Shown here: positions 10,001 through 19,094 of the stretch, piece by piece
How the letters are laid out: each line of letters opens with the position of its first letter
Position numbering within the stretch: position 1 is the stretch's first letter
NCBI RefSeq assembly: GCF_000428105.1
Contig: NZ_KE386623.1
Span: 72,670-136,669 of the forward strand
Source of the DNA: Bacteroides pyogenes DSM 20611 = JCM 6294
Lineage (GTDB): Bacteria > Bacteroidota > Bacteroidia > Bacteroidales > Bacteroidaceae
DNA length: 64,000 nt
Reading direction: 5' to 3'
Program-made: the position numbers and the translations under genes
The notes under the pieces: model-generated
The model's database searches: none
The model's input: only the letters and a program-made list of their open reading frames with translations
Told to the model about the DNA's origin: nothing

Positions 10001-10203
10001 AAGTTACCGTCGAAATCGGTGATGGTGCCCGAAGTGGTCTGCCCTTTTATCATGATGGTAGCTCCGATAAGGGGCATATCGGTTTCATCGAGCACTACTC
10101 CTTTGGCTGTGCTTTGGGCATAGAGACCGATAGTCATGATGAGTGCCAGGAGGATTATAAACCCTCTTTGGCTTATTGTTTTTATATTTGAAATATTATG
10201 CAT
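7060..10203 (-). CDS. SusC/RagA TonB-dependent outer-membrane transporter (heparan sulfate PUL)
   Basis: A 1047-residue TonB-dependent channel. It has a signal peptide (about 1-30), a carboxypeptidase-D-like regulatory domain (about 33-110, with GVVLDETDMPLIGATI and DFDGNF), a TonB-box region near DEVVVVGYG, a plug domain (about 115-230) and a 22-stranded barrel ending in the aromatic terminus DIQF. There is no STN domain, consistent with control by the HTCS rather than by a sigma/anti-sigma pair. It should import heparan sulfate oligosaccharides into the periplasm with the SusD partner downstream. The gap to the upstream binding-protein gene is 25 bp. Confidence 0.94.
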   Translation of the reverse strand: MHNISNIKTISQRGFIILLALIMTIGLYAQSTAKGVVLDETDMPLIGATIMIKGQTTSGTITDFDGNFTMPKVKNGAIIVISYIGYKPQEIKYTGQPIKVKLEPDSKTLDEVVVVGYGSMKRGDLTGSVASVASKNIEGFKTGSVVEALGGQIAGVQITQTDGTPGSGFNINVRGVGTLTGDATPLYIVDGFQVSNIDYLANSDIESIEILKDASSAAIYGARAANGVVMVTTKSGKAGKPSITYNGSASYRKISKTLDLLSPYEFVRLQGEVNEKYKDTYYKPGNDDNGTSYIYQSLDDYTGVKGINWQDETFNPTWSQDHNIAVNGGSEDTKYALSFSRYAENGIFNNSGFDKTTAKFRINQKITKQLSMDATINYANTFREGAGTSADNGRFNMLAQILSARPTGGLKIDDATLLNSAIDPEMLEDGTSLAQVNPVVQTESVTNTKRAEMWSGNLALTWQIRKGLTFKTAGTYNTTNSRVNVFYKNGSKEAFRNGQKPYGQTQMGRDVRWTNYNNLTWKQKIKKHQYDVMLGQEISYRSNEYLLGQAMDFPFDNLGNDNLGIGATPSKVDTGFGEKTLLSFFARGNYNYNNRYLLTATFRADGSTVFSKKNKWGYFPSFSAAWRVSEEAFMKPVKWISNFKLRLGWGTVGNDAIPSFLSLDLYEPSKYGSGSTTMTVLTPKQIKNRNLKWEGSSTVNLGFDLGFLDNRLNVTADFFIKDTKDLLLSQSLAHVTGFSDQMQNIGKIQNRGFELSVNSVNIRTRDFDWQTSFNLSVIRNELKALDSGADYRTTRSQFDSNFTQDDYIAIVGRSLGLIYGYEFDGIYQSSDFYTTPEGRQQLREGITDNTRYTQGVRPGVVKYKDRNGDGIITTADRTVIGNTLPKWFGGITNSFRFKNVDLSFMLQFNYGNDIYNATRLYATQTRSGRRNMLAEAADRWSPTNASNKVPAFDGYITNDVYSRFVEDGSFLRLKNVTLGYTLPAKWTKKAYVSKLRVYATGQNLFCLTGYSGYDPEVSRYQDPMRPGLDWGAYPRSKVFTFGLDIQF

Positions 10204-10228
10204 ACTTTTTAGATTAGTGCGTTACATA

Positions 10229-12373
10229 TTAAAACTTCGTATCCAGCCAAATCACTACCGGGAAATGCTTGTTGGGGTTTTTGCTGTCGTCGCAGTCTTT
10301 TATCCCTTTCGTCGAGAAAGGAATTTGTCCGAACAGCAATCCGTTTGCATACTCTCCGTCGGCAGTCCACTTTTCGGGGTTTACCACAATGGTGAAGTTG
10401 TTGCTATTATCCACATAAGCCAAAGGTTTGGTCAGATCGCTCTTGTTTGTGAAATAAGAAAGCGGGTCTTTGCTTCCGGTCTTCGATTCGTCTCCGTTGA
10501 AATAGTTGCTCCACAATTTGAACAGGAAAGAATCTTTGTCTTTAGGCTGCCCTTTCTTATGGGAACCTTTAATCGGATAATAATTGAACGAACGGCGGTA
10601 ATCCATCACGAAATCCGGTGTGACAGTCGTTCCTTTTACGGTTGGCGCTACCGAAACGGTCTTTTGTTTAGGATTTGCTTGAATCACAAAAGGAGTATAC
10701 TCTACAAGTATTCCGCTCAACTCTTGCGCAAAGTTGAAGAATACCGGCTGAGTGACAGAAACAGCCGCTTTTCCTTCTCCGGCGGTAGCGGTTACTAAAA
10801 CAGCTCCTGTTTGAGAGGCTTTCAAACCTGCTAATGTTATTTCTCCGGTTTCGGGATCGATAGTCGTTCCCGCAGCCTGATGTATGGGCGTAATGCTCCA
10901 GACAAGTTTAACTTTTGCGTCTGTTTTTACAGGTTTGGGGTGTACACTGCTCAGCTTACCTCCGGCTTCTACCCTGAACTGGTCGGCATACTTCTCTTCC
11001 GGTGTCAGCCCTATATTGTTTCCGTAGCGGAAGTATGTGAAAAAGTTCGGATTCTCTTTGACGGAGAGAGTGAACGTTGCGACGGCAGGATGTTCGGGAT
11101 CGCTCTTCGGGTTGGTGGCCTTTACCTTGATGGTATAATTGCCCAAAGGAATATCATTGCCATGTTTTACTCTGATTGTCCCGTCCACTTCCAAAGTCAG
11201 CGCGCTTTTCAGTTTAGGGTCCGGTTCGACAAACTCGAACTTCACTTCGTCGCCTTTGAAGCCGGCATTGGGCTTTATTTCCGTTTCCACAGCCTGTACG
11301 CATTCTGTGTCGGGATATCCGAAGTCGGTAATGGGCGCGATGAAATCGACGACTTCGAGTGTAAACACGTCTGTGAAGTCTACCCCTTCCTTATCGTAAT
11401 CATTGACTACATGTACACTTACAACGAACTTCTCTTTCGCTTTGAATCCGTGGCTTGCCGCAACGGACAATACGCCGGACTTGGAGTCGATAGTAATCTT
11501 ATCGGTAGCGGGCATGATACTCTTGATGGAATATGCGATGCCTTCCGGTGAACCTTTCAGAGTAGGAGCGTTGCTTGTGAAGGTTGTCTGGCCGCTTTGG
11601 GGTGTTTCTTCCTCTATCTTTCCGTTGTCGGGATAATACTTCAGCTCCAGCGGTTTGGAAGTGATATTGATTTCCACTGCATTCTCGAATATTCCTTCAT
11701 CTTCTCCGGTCGCTCCCGTAGTAAGTTTCAGCGCCAGCACATAGATTCCGGGCACCAATTTGGGATTTCCTTTCAGAATGGAAATCTCGCCTGTTTGAGA
11801 AATAGCGAAGCAATCGGAATATTCGCTTTGGGCTATCTCGTATTTGCGGATTGATACGTGGTTTCCGTCTGTTTTGACCTGAGCCGTGGGAAGTGCCGTT
11901 TCGCTGTTCGGATCTGCTACGTCGGCATATTCTGCCTGAAGCTTGTTCGGTTCCACTGTGATTCCGTCCGGTACGGCTTTCATCATATTTACTTGTACGA
12001 TGTCTTTAAACTGATACGTTTTTCCGTTCGAAACACAGGAAATGCTCAGGCTGTATATTCCTATCGGAGTATCTTTTTTACTTGAAACGGAGATTGCTCC
12101 GGTAGCCGGGTCGATACTGAATTGTTCACCGTTCACCGTTTCTCCGTTTAGGGTGACGCCGGTGATGGAAAAATCGGACGGAGCGTTGCCCTTATACGTA
12201 GGGCTGCCGATTACTCCGCTCATGGATGGCCCGATGTCGGTCATTCCCGAATAATAAATGATAAAGCCGGTTTCGTCGGTGGTTTCGGTATCGGAGCAGG
12301 AAACGCCCGCCACAGATACAAGTATCACCGTCAGAAAGGCTAATAAACTTGAAGATAACTGTCTTAGCTTCAT
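10229..12373 (-). CDS. Surface glycan-binding protein, elongated multi-Ig type (BT4661-like)
   Basis: A 714-residue lipoprotein (signal segment ending VAGVSC) made of several successive Ig/cadherin-like beta domains. The pattern of phrases such as IDPATGAISV, SKSGVLSV and IDPETGEITL recurs roughly every 90-100 residues and marks each domain. The C-terminal part (about 560-714) is unlike the repeats and probably binds glycan. Position between the first PL12 gene and susC, length and layout match BT4661 of B. thetaiotaomicron, whose structure was solved as an elongated heparin-binding surface protein (DUF4958). It should recruit heparan sulfate at the cell surface. The assignment rests on context and architecture, since no conserved catalytic motif is present. 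Confidence 0.8.
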   Translation of the reverse strand: MKLRQLSSSLLAFLTVILVSVAGVSCSDTETTDETGFIIYYSGMTDIGPSMSGVIGSPTYKGNAPSDFSITGVTLNGETVNGEQFSIDPATGAISVSSKKDTPIGIYSLSISCVSNGKTYQFKDIVQVNMMKAVPDGITVEPNKLQAEYADVADPNSETALPTAQVKTDGNHVSIRKYEIAQSEYSDCFAISQTGEISILKGNPKLVPGIYVLALKLTTGATGEDEGIFENAVEINITSKPLELKYYPDNGKIEEETPQSGQTTFTSNAPTLKGSPEGIAYSIKSIMPATDKITIDSKSGVLSVAASHGFKAKEKFVVSVHVVNDYDKEGVDFTDVFTLEVVDFIAPITDFGYPDTECVQAVETEIKPNAGFKGDEVKFEFVEPDPKLKSALTLEVDGTIRVKHGNDIPLGNYTIKVKATNPKSDPEHPAVATFTLSVKENPNFFTYFRYGNNIGLTPEEKYADQFRVEAGGKLSSVHPKPVKTDAKVKLVWSITPIHQAAGTTIDPETGEITLAGLKASQTGAVLVTATAGEGKAAVSVTQPVFFNFAQELSGILVEYTPFVIQANPKQKTVSVAPTVKGTTVTPDFVMDYRRSFNYYPIKGSHKKGQPKDKDSFLFKLWSNYFNGDESKTGSKDPLSYFTNKSDLTKPLAYVDNSNNFTIVVNPEKWTADGEYANGLLFGQIPFSTKGIKDCDDSKNPNKHFPVVIWLDTKF

Positions 12374-12410
12374 TGTTGTTGAATATTAGATGATTAATGA
12401 TGTTCGCAAA

Positions 12411-14495
12411 TTATAAGGTATATGCCAGATTATATTTCTTTCCGTTGACGGTAACTTCGACGGAAGAGCCCTCGGCTTTGTATTCTTCTGTAAACTTTGC
12501 CGTGACGGTTGCCGTTTCGGCAGTGCCTTCGACGGGAAGGAGTACGGTGATGTAACGTGCGGTCTTGTCGGTTGCCTTTTTTATATCGACGGAATATGCC
12601 CGGCGTGTGGTGTATTTTCCGTCGACAGCATAAGAAACACGGCTTTCAAACGGTACGCAGATCAGCGGAGAGTCGCTGAAAGTGCGAACCAGCAGGTTGT
12701 TTCCGTCCGTAAAAGCTGTGTGCGCGCCATTGGCAAGCTGGTCGACAACTACTTCGCTATCGTTTCCTTCGAGCAGGTTGAAATTCAGGTTCACTGTTCC
12801 CGAAGCGTTCCCTATCCCTTCGTCTATCAGTACGAAAAACTTTTTGTCGACAAAGAAGATAGCGCGGCGGTGGGTTAAGTCCGAATACCCTGCATTTTCG
12901 GTGACAATCAGCTCATTGCTTCCTTCTTCCGATTTCAGCAAACGCCCATCGGCATGCGTGATGTTTTTTCCATCCAATGTCAGTGTATTGTGTACCTTAG
13001 TCTGGCGAAACCATTTGCGCAGCTCATTGGCGGCAGAATTGCCCGAATAGCTGCACACGCCTGCATCGGGGAAGAAGTTCCGGCCGTTGTGATAGAGCTC
13101 GAATGTCCCGTTGTCGGGCTGGTTGTGGCTGTATAATTTCAGATTGTCTTCGGATGTCTTGGCATTGTTGCTGTGGATAAGCATGGTAGACGATTCGTCC
13201 CATCCGTTACGCATCACATAAAATCCGGCACGGTCGAACAGTTTCATACGGGTGTCGGGCGCAGGGCCTTGCGGGTAGACCATGTAACGCAGGTCTTTAT
13301 TGGTGGGGAACATTTCCAGATACCGCTTAAAGTTGCGTGTCAACACACTGCGTGTCCAGTTGCTTTTCCACGAATCGTTGAACGCCGGCACGCAATATTC
13401 TTTGCTTTTGGCATTGAAGAATGTAGGGTAAGTGAAGTGAATTACGGTTTCGGCAGCTTTCTCCAACGATTCGCTTAGGTTGGCGGGGAGTTTGCTTCGC
13501 AGGTTGTTCGCTTCCGCCAGCTTCATTGCGCTGTAAAAGTCGGCAAGCGTACTGATATGGTAATGGAGCGAGAGTTCGATGTGCATTCCGTCGCTTAAAA
13601 ACTGTTTGCCGGCTTGTTGACTGAGGATGCCGAAACCTTCTTCCATCCAGCTTGCGGCATTTTTGAATTCCGGAAACAATGTTCCGGCGTATGCCAATGC
13701 GTTGGCTTGGGAAATGAGGATATTCCCTTCGCTTTTGTAGGGGTATTGTTTTAGAAAGTCGGCATGGCGGGCAAAGTTTACTAAAAACACGGAGAGCCAT
13801 TGCGGTGTGAAGTGAACGGAGTTTTTATAATATTCGAACAGTTCCACTTGGTCGGAAATGCGTGAGGCGACCTGTAGTTGCCACCATGTGGTCGTGTTCG
13901 GCCCCGTTGCGGGTATCGGATTTTGCTTAAGCCAGTCGGTGTATACATTGATCCACGATTGGATGTATTTCTCATCTGCGGTGACACGGTATACCTTGGC
14001 TTGGGGGATGAACCACTGATGGCGGTGAAGTTGTTTTTGATATTCGTCGCTGGCATTTTGAGGCACGAATGCCCAGTCTATTTTGCCTTCTTTTTCCAGC
14101 GAATATGGCTTTTTCGACTCTGGGTCTTCGTAGAAATTGTTGACGAAAAAGCGTGATTTATCCATTGCGTAATCGGCTTTCAGGCGATCATCGCTCGATG
14201 CCGTGACATTAAACAGCGAGAGGGAAGGGTTGGTCACATGGTTGCGCAGGCGATAATAGTTTAGCAGTTCTTGCGCCGCAAAATAAAGTTCTCCCGATTC
14301 ATAATGTGCTTTGACTTTTTCCAGACCTGTACGATCGAGGTCTATTACATCGAAAAGTTTCGAGTCTATTACGCTGTCGGGATACGGTTGTGGAATAGTA
14401 AACGAACCATTCCCTCCGGTAAAGGGTTCGTCGTCATTTTCCGTGCATCCGGTCAATGTGAATAATGCGAATAAGCAAAAAATGATGTTCTTCAT
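12411..14495 (-). CDS. PL12 heparin/heparan sulfate lyase (BT4662-like)
   Basis: A 694-residue lyase of the heparinase II/III superfamily. The N-terminus ends in the lipobox LTGC, so unlike the paralogue at 1683-3686 it is probably a lipoprotein. Asn258 (in SEGNILIS), Tyr312 (in SLHYHIS) and His457 (in YSHNQPDNGTFEL) occupy the catalytic positions; the Asn-to-Tyr spacing of 54 is identical to the paralogue. It is the first structural gene after the regulator. By analogy with BT4662 it is likely the surface lyase that starts depolymerisation before import. A candidate promoter lies at 14540-14547. Confidence 0.88.
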   Translation of the reverse strand: MKNIIFCLFALFTLTGCTENDDEPFTGGNGSFTIPQPYPDSVIDSKLFDVIDLDRTGLEKVKAHYESGELYFAAQELLNYYRLRNHVTNPSLSLFNVTASSDDRLKADYAMDKSRFFVNNFYEDPESKKPYSLEKEGKIDWAFVPQNASDEYQKQLHRHQWFIPQAKVYRVTADEKYIQSWINVYTDWLKQNPIPATGPNTTTWWQLQVASRISDQVELFEYYKNSVHFTPQWLSVFLVNFARHADFLKQYPYKSEGNILISQANALAYAGTLFPEFKNAASWMEEGFGILSQQAGKQFLSDGMHIELSLHYHISTLADFYSAMKLAEANNLRSKLPANLSESLEKAAETVIHFTYPTFFNAKSKEYCVPAFNDSWKSNWTRSVLTRNFKRYLEMFPTNKDLRYMVYPQGPAPDTRMKLFDRAGFYVMRNGWDESSTMLIHSNNAKTSEDNLKLYSHNQPDNGTFELYHNGRNFFPDAGVCSYSGNSAANELRKWFRQTKVHNTLTLDGKNITHADGRLLKSEEGSNELIVTENAGYSDLTHRRAIFFVDKKFFVLIDEGIGNASGTVNLNFNLLEGNDSEVVVDQLANGAHTAFTDGNNLLVRTFSDSPLICVPFESRVSYAVDGKYTTRRAYSVDIKKATDKTARYITVLLPVEGTAETATVTAKFTEEYKAEGSSVEVTVNGKKYNLAYTL

Positions 14496-14945
14496 ACTTC
14501 TTTCGATTAGAATTGAATGATTAAATTGTCTATTGTTCGCAAAATTACTGCAATTCGTCGCAACTCTCTTCCAGCACTGTTCACGGTTTGTTTAAATATG
14601 ATTTTGTGATATTAATCTTGTTGAATTTGATATCAGGTTTGTTGAATTGCCTTTTTATGTGTTTGCTGACTTACCGCATTGAACAAAACGCTGTGTCGGC
14701 GATCGGATGCGAACGGTCGTGGAAATACGGTGGATTTCTTTTTCTGCCTAAAAAATATTTGTGTTTAGAAAGGAGGGTACTGAAAAAGTTCCCGTTTTGT
14801 GAGAGCCATTGTAATTTTGCTTGTAAGTTATAAGTAAGAGACGTTTTTCTACGTCTTTTATGCGCTGTATAATATCGATTTTAGAGTTTTACTCTATATA
14901 CTTAATATTGAGACTGAAACTTTTAATGCAGTATTAAATACTTTT
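14496..14945. other. 450-bp intergenic region between HTCS and the PUL operon
   Basis: No plausible gene. It contains the candidate operon promoter at its left end and two small hairpins: AGACGT/ACGTCT (14839-14856) and TAGAGT/ACTCTA (14882-14896). These lie 3' of the HTCS gene and could end its transcript, although no U-run follows on the minus strand. The HTCS DNA-binding site should be here. Confidence 0.5.
14540..14547 (-). promoter_or_regulatory. Candidate -7 element of the heparan sulfate operon
   Basis: TAATTTTG on the minus strand matches the Bacteroides -7 consensus TAnnTTTG and would place transcription start about 38 bases before the PL12 start codon at 14495. No good TTTG -33 box is present at the usual distance, which suits an activator-dependent PUL promoter driven by the HTCS. 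A motif match only. Confidence 0.45.
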
Positions 14946-17900
14946 TCAGTTGCCTTCCCGTAGCTTACGGATATATTCGGTAGGCAAGTATCCGAAATAT
15001 TTCTTGAAGCTGGTGGCGAAATAAGAGGGAGTGTTGAAACCTACCATTGTGCTGACTTCAGCTACCGTATATCTGCCGTCTTTGAGTAACTTTGTCGCTT
15101 CGTTGAACCGTATCTTGCGGATGAAATCGATAGTCGATTCGCCTGTGATGGCTTTCATCTTCAGGTGAAGGTTGGAGCGACTCATGTTCATTTCGCGGGC
15201 AAACTCGTCGGTTGAAAAAGAGGCGTTGTCCATGTTTTTCTCCACGATAGACACGGCACGTTTTAGCAGCGCTTCGTCCATAGCGTTGAAAGTGATTTTT
15301 TCCGGTTCTACTTCGAGAGATTTGGAATATCGTTCGATCATTCGGTGACGTGTGCGCATCATATTCTGTATCTTAGTTGTCAGTACAGAGAGCGAGAAGG
15401 GTTTAGGAATATAGTCGTCGGCTCCTACCTGCAATCCTTCCATTTGGTGTTTTATATCGGTTTTGGCAGAGAGGATAATTACCGGTATGTGGCAGGTACG
15501 AATATTTTGTTTCACGTTCTTGCACAGCTTGATTCCATCCATTACAGGCATCATCACGTCGGTCACAATCACATCCGCTTCGTTTTCTTTTAGAATCTCC
15601 AGCGCCTTTTCACCGTTCTCGGCTTCCAAAGTGTTGAACAGCTCCGCAAGTCCGCTCGTCAGGTAATGCCTGATTTCCTGATTATCTTCTACGATGAGGA
15701 TGGTTCCCCGCTTTTTATCGCGTGATTCCACCGCTTCGGTTGTTTCCGTTTCTGTGTCGATGAAGTACATTTCTTTTGAATTGGTGGAGTATACCTGCTC
15801 TTCTTCCGGATTCTCTTCGTCGGCCAATTCCGATACGGCATATACTGCTATCGATTGCGGCAGGCGCACGGAAAAACAGCTTCCTTTGCCTTCTTCACTT
15901 TCCAGTTCGATACGTCCGTGGTGTAATTCTACCAGACGTTGTACCAGCGACAAACCGATGCCGCTGCCAACATATTCGCTTTCCACCTGATAAAAACGTT
16001 CGAATATCTTCCCTTGCTTGTTGATGGGGATGCCGATCCCCGTATCGCTGACTTGGAGTAGCAGCCATCCGTTGTCTTCTTTCAGGGTGACGGTGATGCT
16101 CTGTCCGTTTCCTGTATATTTGAAAGCGTTGGACAAGAGATTGTTCAGTATCAGTTCCAGGTAATTGGGGTCGAAAAGCATCTCTTTCTCTTCCAGTTCA
16201 GAATGTAGTGAGTACGCAATATTCTTATGGCGAGCCAACTTGTCGTAATACCGGAAATTTTCGGAAACGAGGCGGTGAGCATTCCCTTTTTTCACTTTGA
16301 GTTCGAATACACCCAGCTCAGCGCGGCGGTAGTCCATCAACTGATTCACCAGATGAAGCAGACGGTTTGCGTTTCGCCCGATATATTCGAGTTGGTTGCG
16401 TGTCCATCGGTCGCTGATTCTATTGATAATCTCCTGTAACGGAGCCAGAATCAAGGTGAGCGGCGTACGTAATTCGTGAGAAATATTGATGAAGAATCGC
16501 ATCTTCATTTGATTAATTTCCTCTTGCTGTTCCTTGTCTCTCCGTTCCATTTCCAACTCTGCGGCCATACTCTTGCGCATCCAGAAAAAGCGGAAAACGA
16601 ATGTGAGAAAAGCTATGAAAGCAATGAGAAATAACAGGAGAGCCCACCACGTCTTATACCATACCGGAAGAACGATAATTTCCAAAGTAGTAGGTGTTGT
16701 ATTCCATTTGCCGTCGCTATTGGCAGCTTTTACATGGAAGTGATACGTGCCTTGCCGCAAGTTGGAGTATGATACCGTACGTTTATCTGTCAGGTAATAC
16801 CATTCTTTATCATATCCTTCCAATTGGTAGGCAAACGTATTGTGTTGTCCGGAGATATAATTGGATACGACGAACTCAAGTGAAAAAGCCGTTTGCGATG
16901 ATTTCAAAGTGATACGTTTCGTTTCGCTGATGTTTTTGGTCAGGATACCGGTTTCATCATCGGGACGAACGGTTTTGTTGAACAATTGTAATCGTGTAAT
17001 GACTACCGGAGGTGCATAAGGATTGTCGAGCAGCAACTCCGGGCGGAAAGTTGTAATGCCTTCGATACCGCCGAAATACATCTGTCCCGTGGAAGTACGG
17101 CAATAAGAAGACGTAAACTGATTGCTCTGAAGTCCGTCCGATTCGGTAAAGTTGCGAAATTTTTCCGTTTCCGGATGAAAGCAGGCAATTCCCCGGTTCG
17201 TACTTAACCATATCTGTCCCGAAGAATCTTCTAAGATACCGTATACGACATTGTTGGGCAATCCTTTTGCAGTGGTGTAGCGGTTGATCTTCTTCTTTTT
17301 CTCATTGAAACAATAGACTCCTTCCCGTGTACCGATCCAAAAGATACCGTTGGAAGATTCGTAAATGCAGTTCACAAACGCTTCAGTAATGGATGATTTT
17401 GGGAAGACTGATTCTCTTTGCAATTCGCCTTTGTGCTGAGTGTAGACCGAAATTCCTTCCTCTCCTCCAATCCACAAACGTTTTTCGGAATCGCGGAACA
17501 ACGTGGTAATCCGTTTGGCGGTAAACAATGTTCCATTTTTCTCTTTTTCAACGGTTGTGAAAGATTGCTTGCGTGGTTCGAATCGCACAAGCGCGCCTAA
17601 TGTTCCGAGCCATAATCCGCCTTCTTCATCGGGAAGAATGGCATATACATTTTCATTGATCAGTTCGCTGTTTTTTTGGTCAAAGTGCTCTACCTTGCCG
17701 GTGGAGCGATGAAGAATATTCAATCCTCCGGCATGTGTTCCTATGTATACCAGTCCGCCGGGTTCATCCAGATAAACGGCCTTGATATTGTTGGAACCCA
17801 TACCTCTTTCCCGTTCGCTTTCTTGCAGGGTGTAATGTGTGAATTGCCCGTTAGCTGTGTTGTATAGGTTTAATCCTCCATCGTTTGTACCGATCCATAG

Positions 17901-19004
17901 ATTCTTATCCTTATCTTCGACGATGCAGCTCACCACATTATCGCTGAGCGAATTTTTGTAGGGTATGCGGCGTATATTTTTAAAGCGGTTCCTGATAGGG
18001 TGGTAGTAGTTCAGACCACCGAAGTAAGTACCCAGCCACATGCCTCCTTGCGAATCCATGAATATGCTACGTACAGAACGTTGCGACAGGCTTCCGTTTT
18101 CCGTCGGGCTGCTACCGTAGGATATAAACGAATCGGTTCCTTCTTGAAAAATATTCAAATCATTCAGTGTACCTATCCAGAGCCGGTTTTGTCCGTCGAG
18201 TGCCAGAGAGCGGATATAGTTCGAACTGATGCTTTTTGAATCGGATGCGGAATGGAGATAATTTTTAGCCTTTTTTGTTTTGGGATTGATGAGAAAAAGT
18301 CCATGTCCTTCGGTGGCGACCCATACTTGTGTAGGAGATTGCTGTAGTACAGCTTGAATCTGTTTGTCGTCGAGTGCTGGGGTTAATTTCTGAAGAGTAC
18401 GTTCCGACACGGAATAGCAGAAAAGTCCTTTATTGAAGGTTCCGATATAAATGTGGTTTCCCGATCTGTACAAGGTGGAAACGGGTAATTCACGCATTTG
18501 TCGGTTAAGTGGGGCTGCGGTGAATACAGATGATTTTACATCGAAAAGAGTAAGCCCTTCGGAAGTGTTGATAAGCAGTTGGTCGGGAGTGATTTCAGCA
18601 ATGGCGTTGACGGAAATGTGTCCCCTCTTTTTCTGATAAAAGAAGTTCTTAAATTGATCTTTTTCTTCGTCATAACATGATAAACCGTCGCGTGTTCCTA
18701 TCCAGATACGTCCCCGACTGTCTGCTTTGACTATTCTTGAGATATCGTTTGGTATGCTGTTGGGATTCGATTCATCATGTCGGTATACAGTAAAGGCATA
18801 GCCGTCGTATTTGTTTACTCCGTCGTATGTGGCAAACCACATGTTGCCTCGCTTGTCTTGGTCTATCGAGAACACTGTACTTTGCGACAGTCCTTCGTTA
18901 ATCGATATATGAGAAAAAGTAATCTGATCCGAAGCGGCAAAAGTAAAATTTGCTCCGACACATAAGAAGAGCAGGTAGAAAATGATATCTTTGAGGCTGA
19001 ACAT
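14946..19004 (-). CDS. Hybrid two-component system regulator (HTCS) of the heparan sulfate PUL
   Basis: A 1352-residue one-protein two-component system. A signal peptide (1-24) is followed by about 14 periplasmic beta-propeller repeats (GLSQSTVFSIDQDKRGNMWF is the first) and a Y_Y_Y domain. Then come a transmembrane helix (about 785-808), HisKA with phospho-acceptor His843 (SHELRTPL), HATPase (NLLSNAFKYTG), a receiver with Asp1149 (VTDVMMPVMDG) and a C-terminal AraC helix-turn-helix (about 1250-1350). In B. thetaiotaomicron the equivalent protein (BT4663) senses a heparan-derived oligosaccharide in the periplasm and activates the operon. It sits immediately upstream of that operon on the same strand and has its own -7 element at 19035-19042. 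Confidence 0.95.
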   Translation of the reverse strand: MFSLKDIIFYLLFLCVGANFTFAASDQITFSHISINEGLSQSTVFSIDQDKRGNMWFATYDGVNKYDGYAFTVYRHDESNPNSIPNDISRIVKADSRGRIWIGTRDGLSCYDEEKDQFKNFFYQKKRGHISVNAIAEITPDQLLINTSEGLTLFDVKSSVFTAAPLNRQMRELPVSTLYRSGNHIYIGTFNKGLFCYSVSERTLQKLTPALDDKQIQAVLQQSPTQVWVATEGHGLFLINPKTKKAKNYLHSASDSKSISSNYIRSLALDGQNRLWIGTLNDLNIFQEGTDSFISYGSSPTENGSLSQRSVRSIFMDSQGGMWLGTYFGGLNYYHPIRNRFKNIRRIPYKNSLSDNVVSCIVEDKDKNLWIGTNDGGLNLYNTANGQFTHYTLQESERERGMGSNNIKAVYLDEPGGLVYIGTHAGGLNILHRSTGKVEHFDQKNSELINENVYAILPDEEGGLWLGTLGALVRFEPRKQSFTTVEKEKNGTLFTAKRITTLFRDSEKRLWIGGEEGISVYTQHKGELQRESVFPKSSITEAFVNCIYESSNGIFWIGTREGVYCFNEKKKKINRYTTAKGLPNNVVYGILEDSSGQIWLSTNRGIACFHPETEKFRNFTESDGLQSNQFTSSYCRTSTGQMYFGGIEGITTFRPELLLDNPYAPPVVITRLQLFNKTVRPDDETGILTKNISETKRITLKSSQTAFSLEFVVSNYISGQHNTFAYQLEGYDKEWYYLTDKRTVSYSNLRQGTYHFHVKAANSDGKWNTTPTTLEIIVLPVWYKTWWALLLFLIAFIAFLTFVFRFFWMRKSMAAELEMERRDKEQQEEINQMKMRFFINISHELRTPLTLILAPLQEIINRISDRWTRNQLEYIGRNANRLLHLVNQLMDYRRAELGVFELKVKKGNAHRLVSENFRYYDKLARHKNIAYSLHSELEEKEMLFDPNYLELILNNLLSNAFKYTGNGQSITVTLKEDNGWLLLQVSDTGIGIPINKQGKIFERFYQVESEYVGSGIGLSLVQRLVELHHGRIELESEEGKGSCFSVRLPQSIAVYAVSELADEENPEEEQVYSTNSKEMYFIDTETETTEAVESRDKKRGTILIVEDNQEIRHYLTSGLAELFNTLEAENGEKALEILKENEADVIVTDVMMPVMDGIKLCKNVKQNIRTCHIPVIILSAKTDIKHQMEGLQVGADDYIPKPFSLSVLTTKIQNMMRTRHRMIERYSKSLEVEPEKITFNAMDEALLKRAVSIVEKNMDNASFSTDEFAREMNMSRSNLHLKMKAITGESTIDFIRKIRFNEATKLLKDGRYTVAEVSTMVGFNTPSYFATSFKKYFGYLPTEYIRKLREGN

Positions 19005-19034
19005 TAATTAAGTTCTAAACAATTAAATTTGCCT

Positions 19035-19042
19035 CAAAGATA
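19035..19042 (-). promoter_or_regulatory. Candidate promoter -7 element of the HTCS gene
   Basis: TATCTTTG on the minus strand matches TAnnTTTG and lies about 31 bases before the HTCS start codon. I see no clear -33 box. Confidence 0.45.
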
Positions 19043-19094
19043 ATCATATCTTTTTAATACCCGGTGATATAGAATGAAAAACTGTATGTTTTTC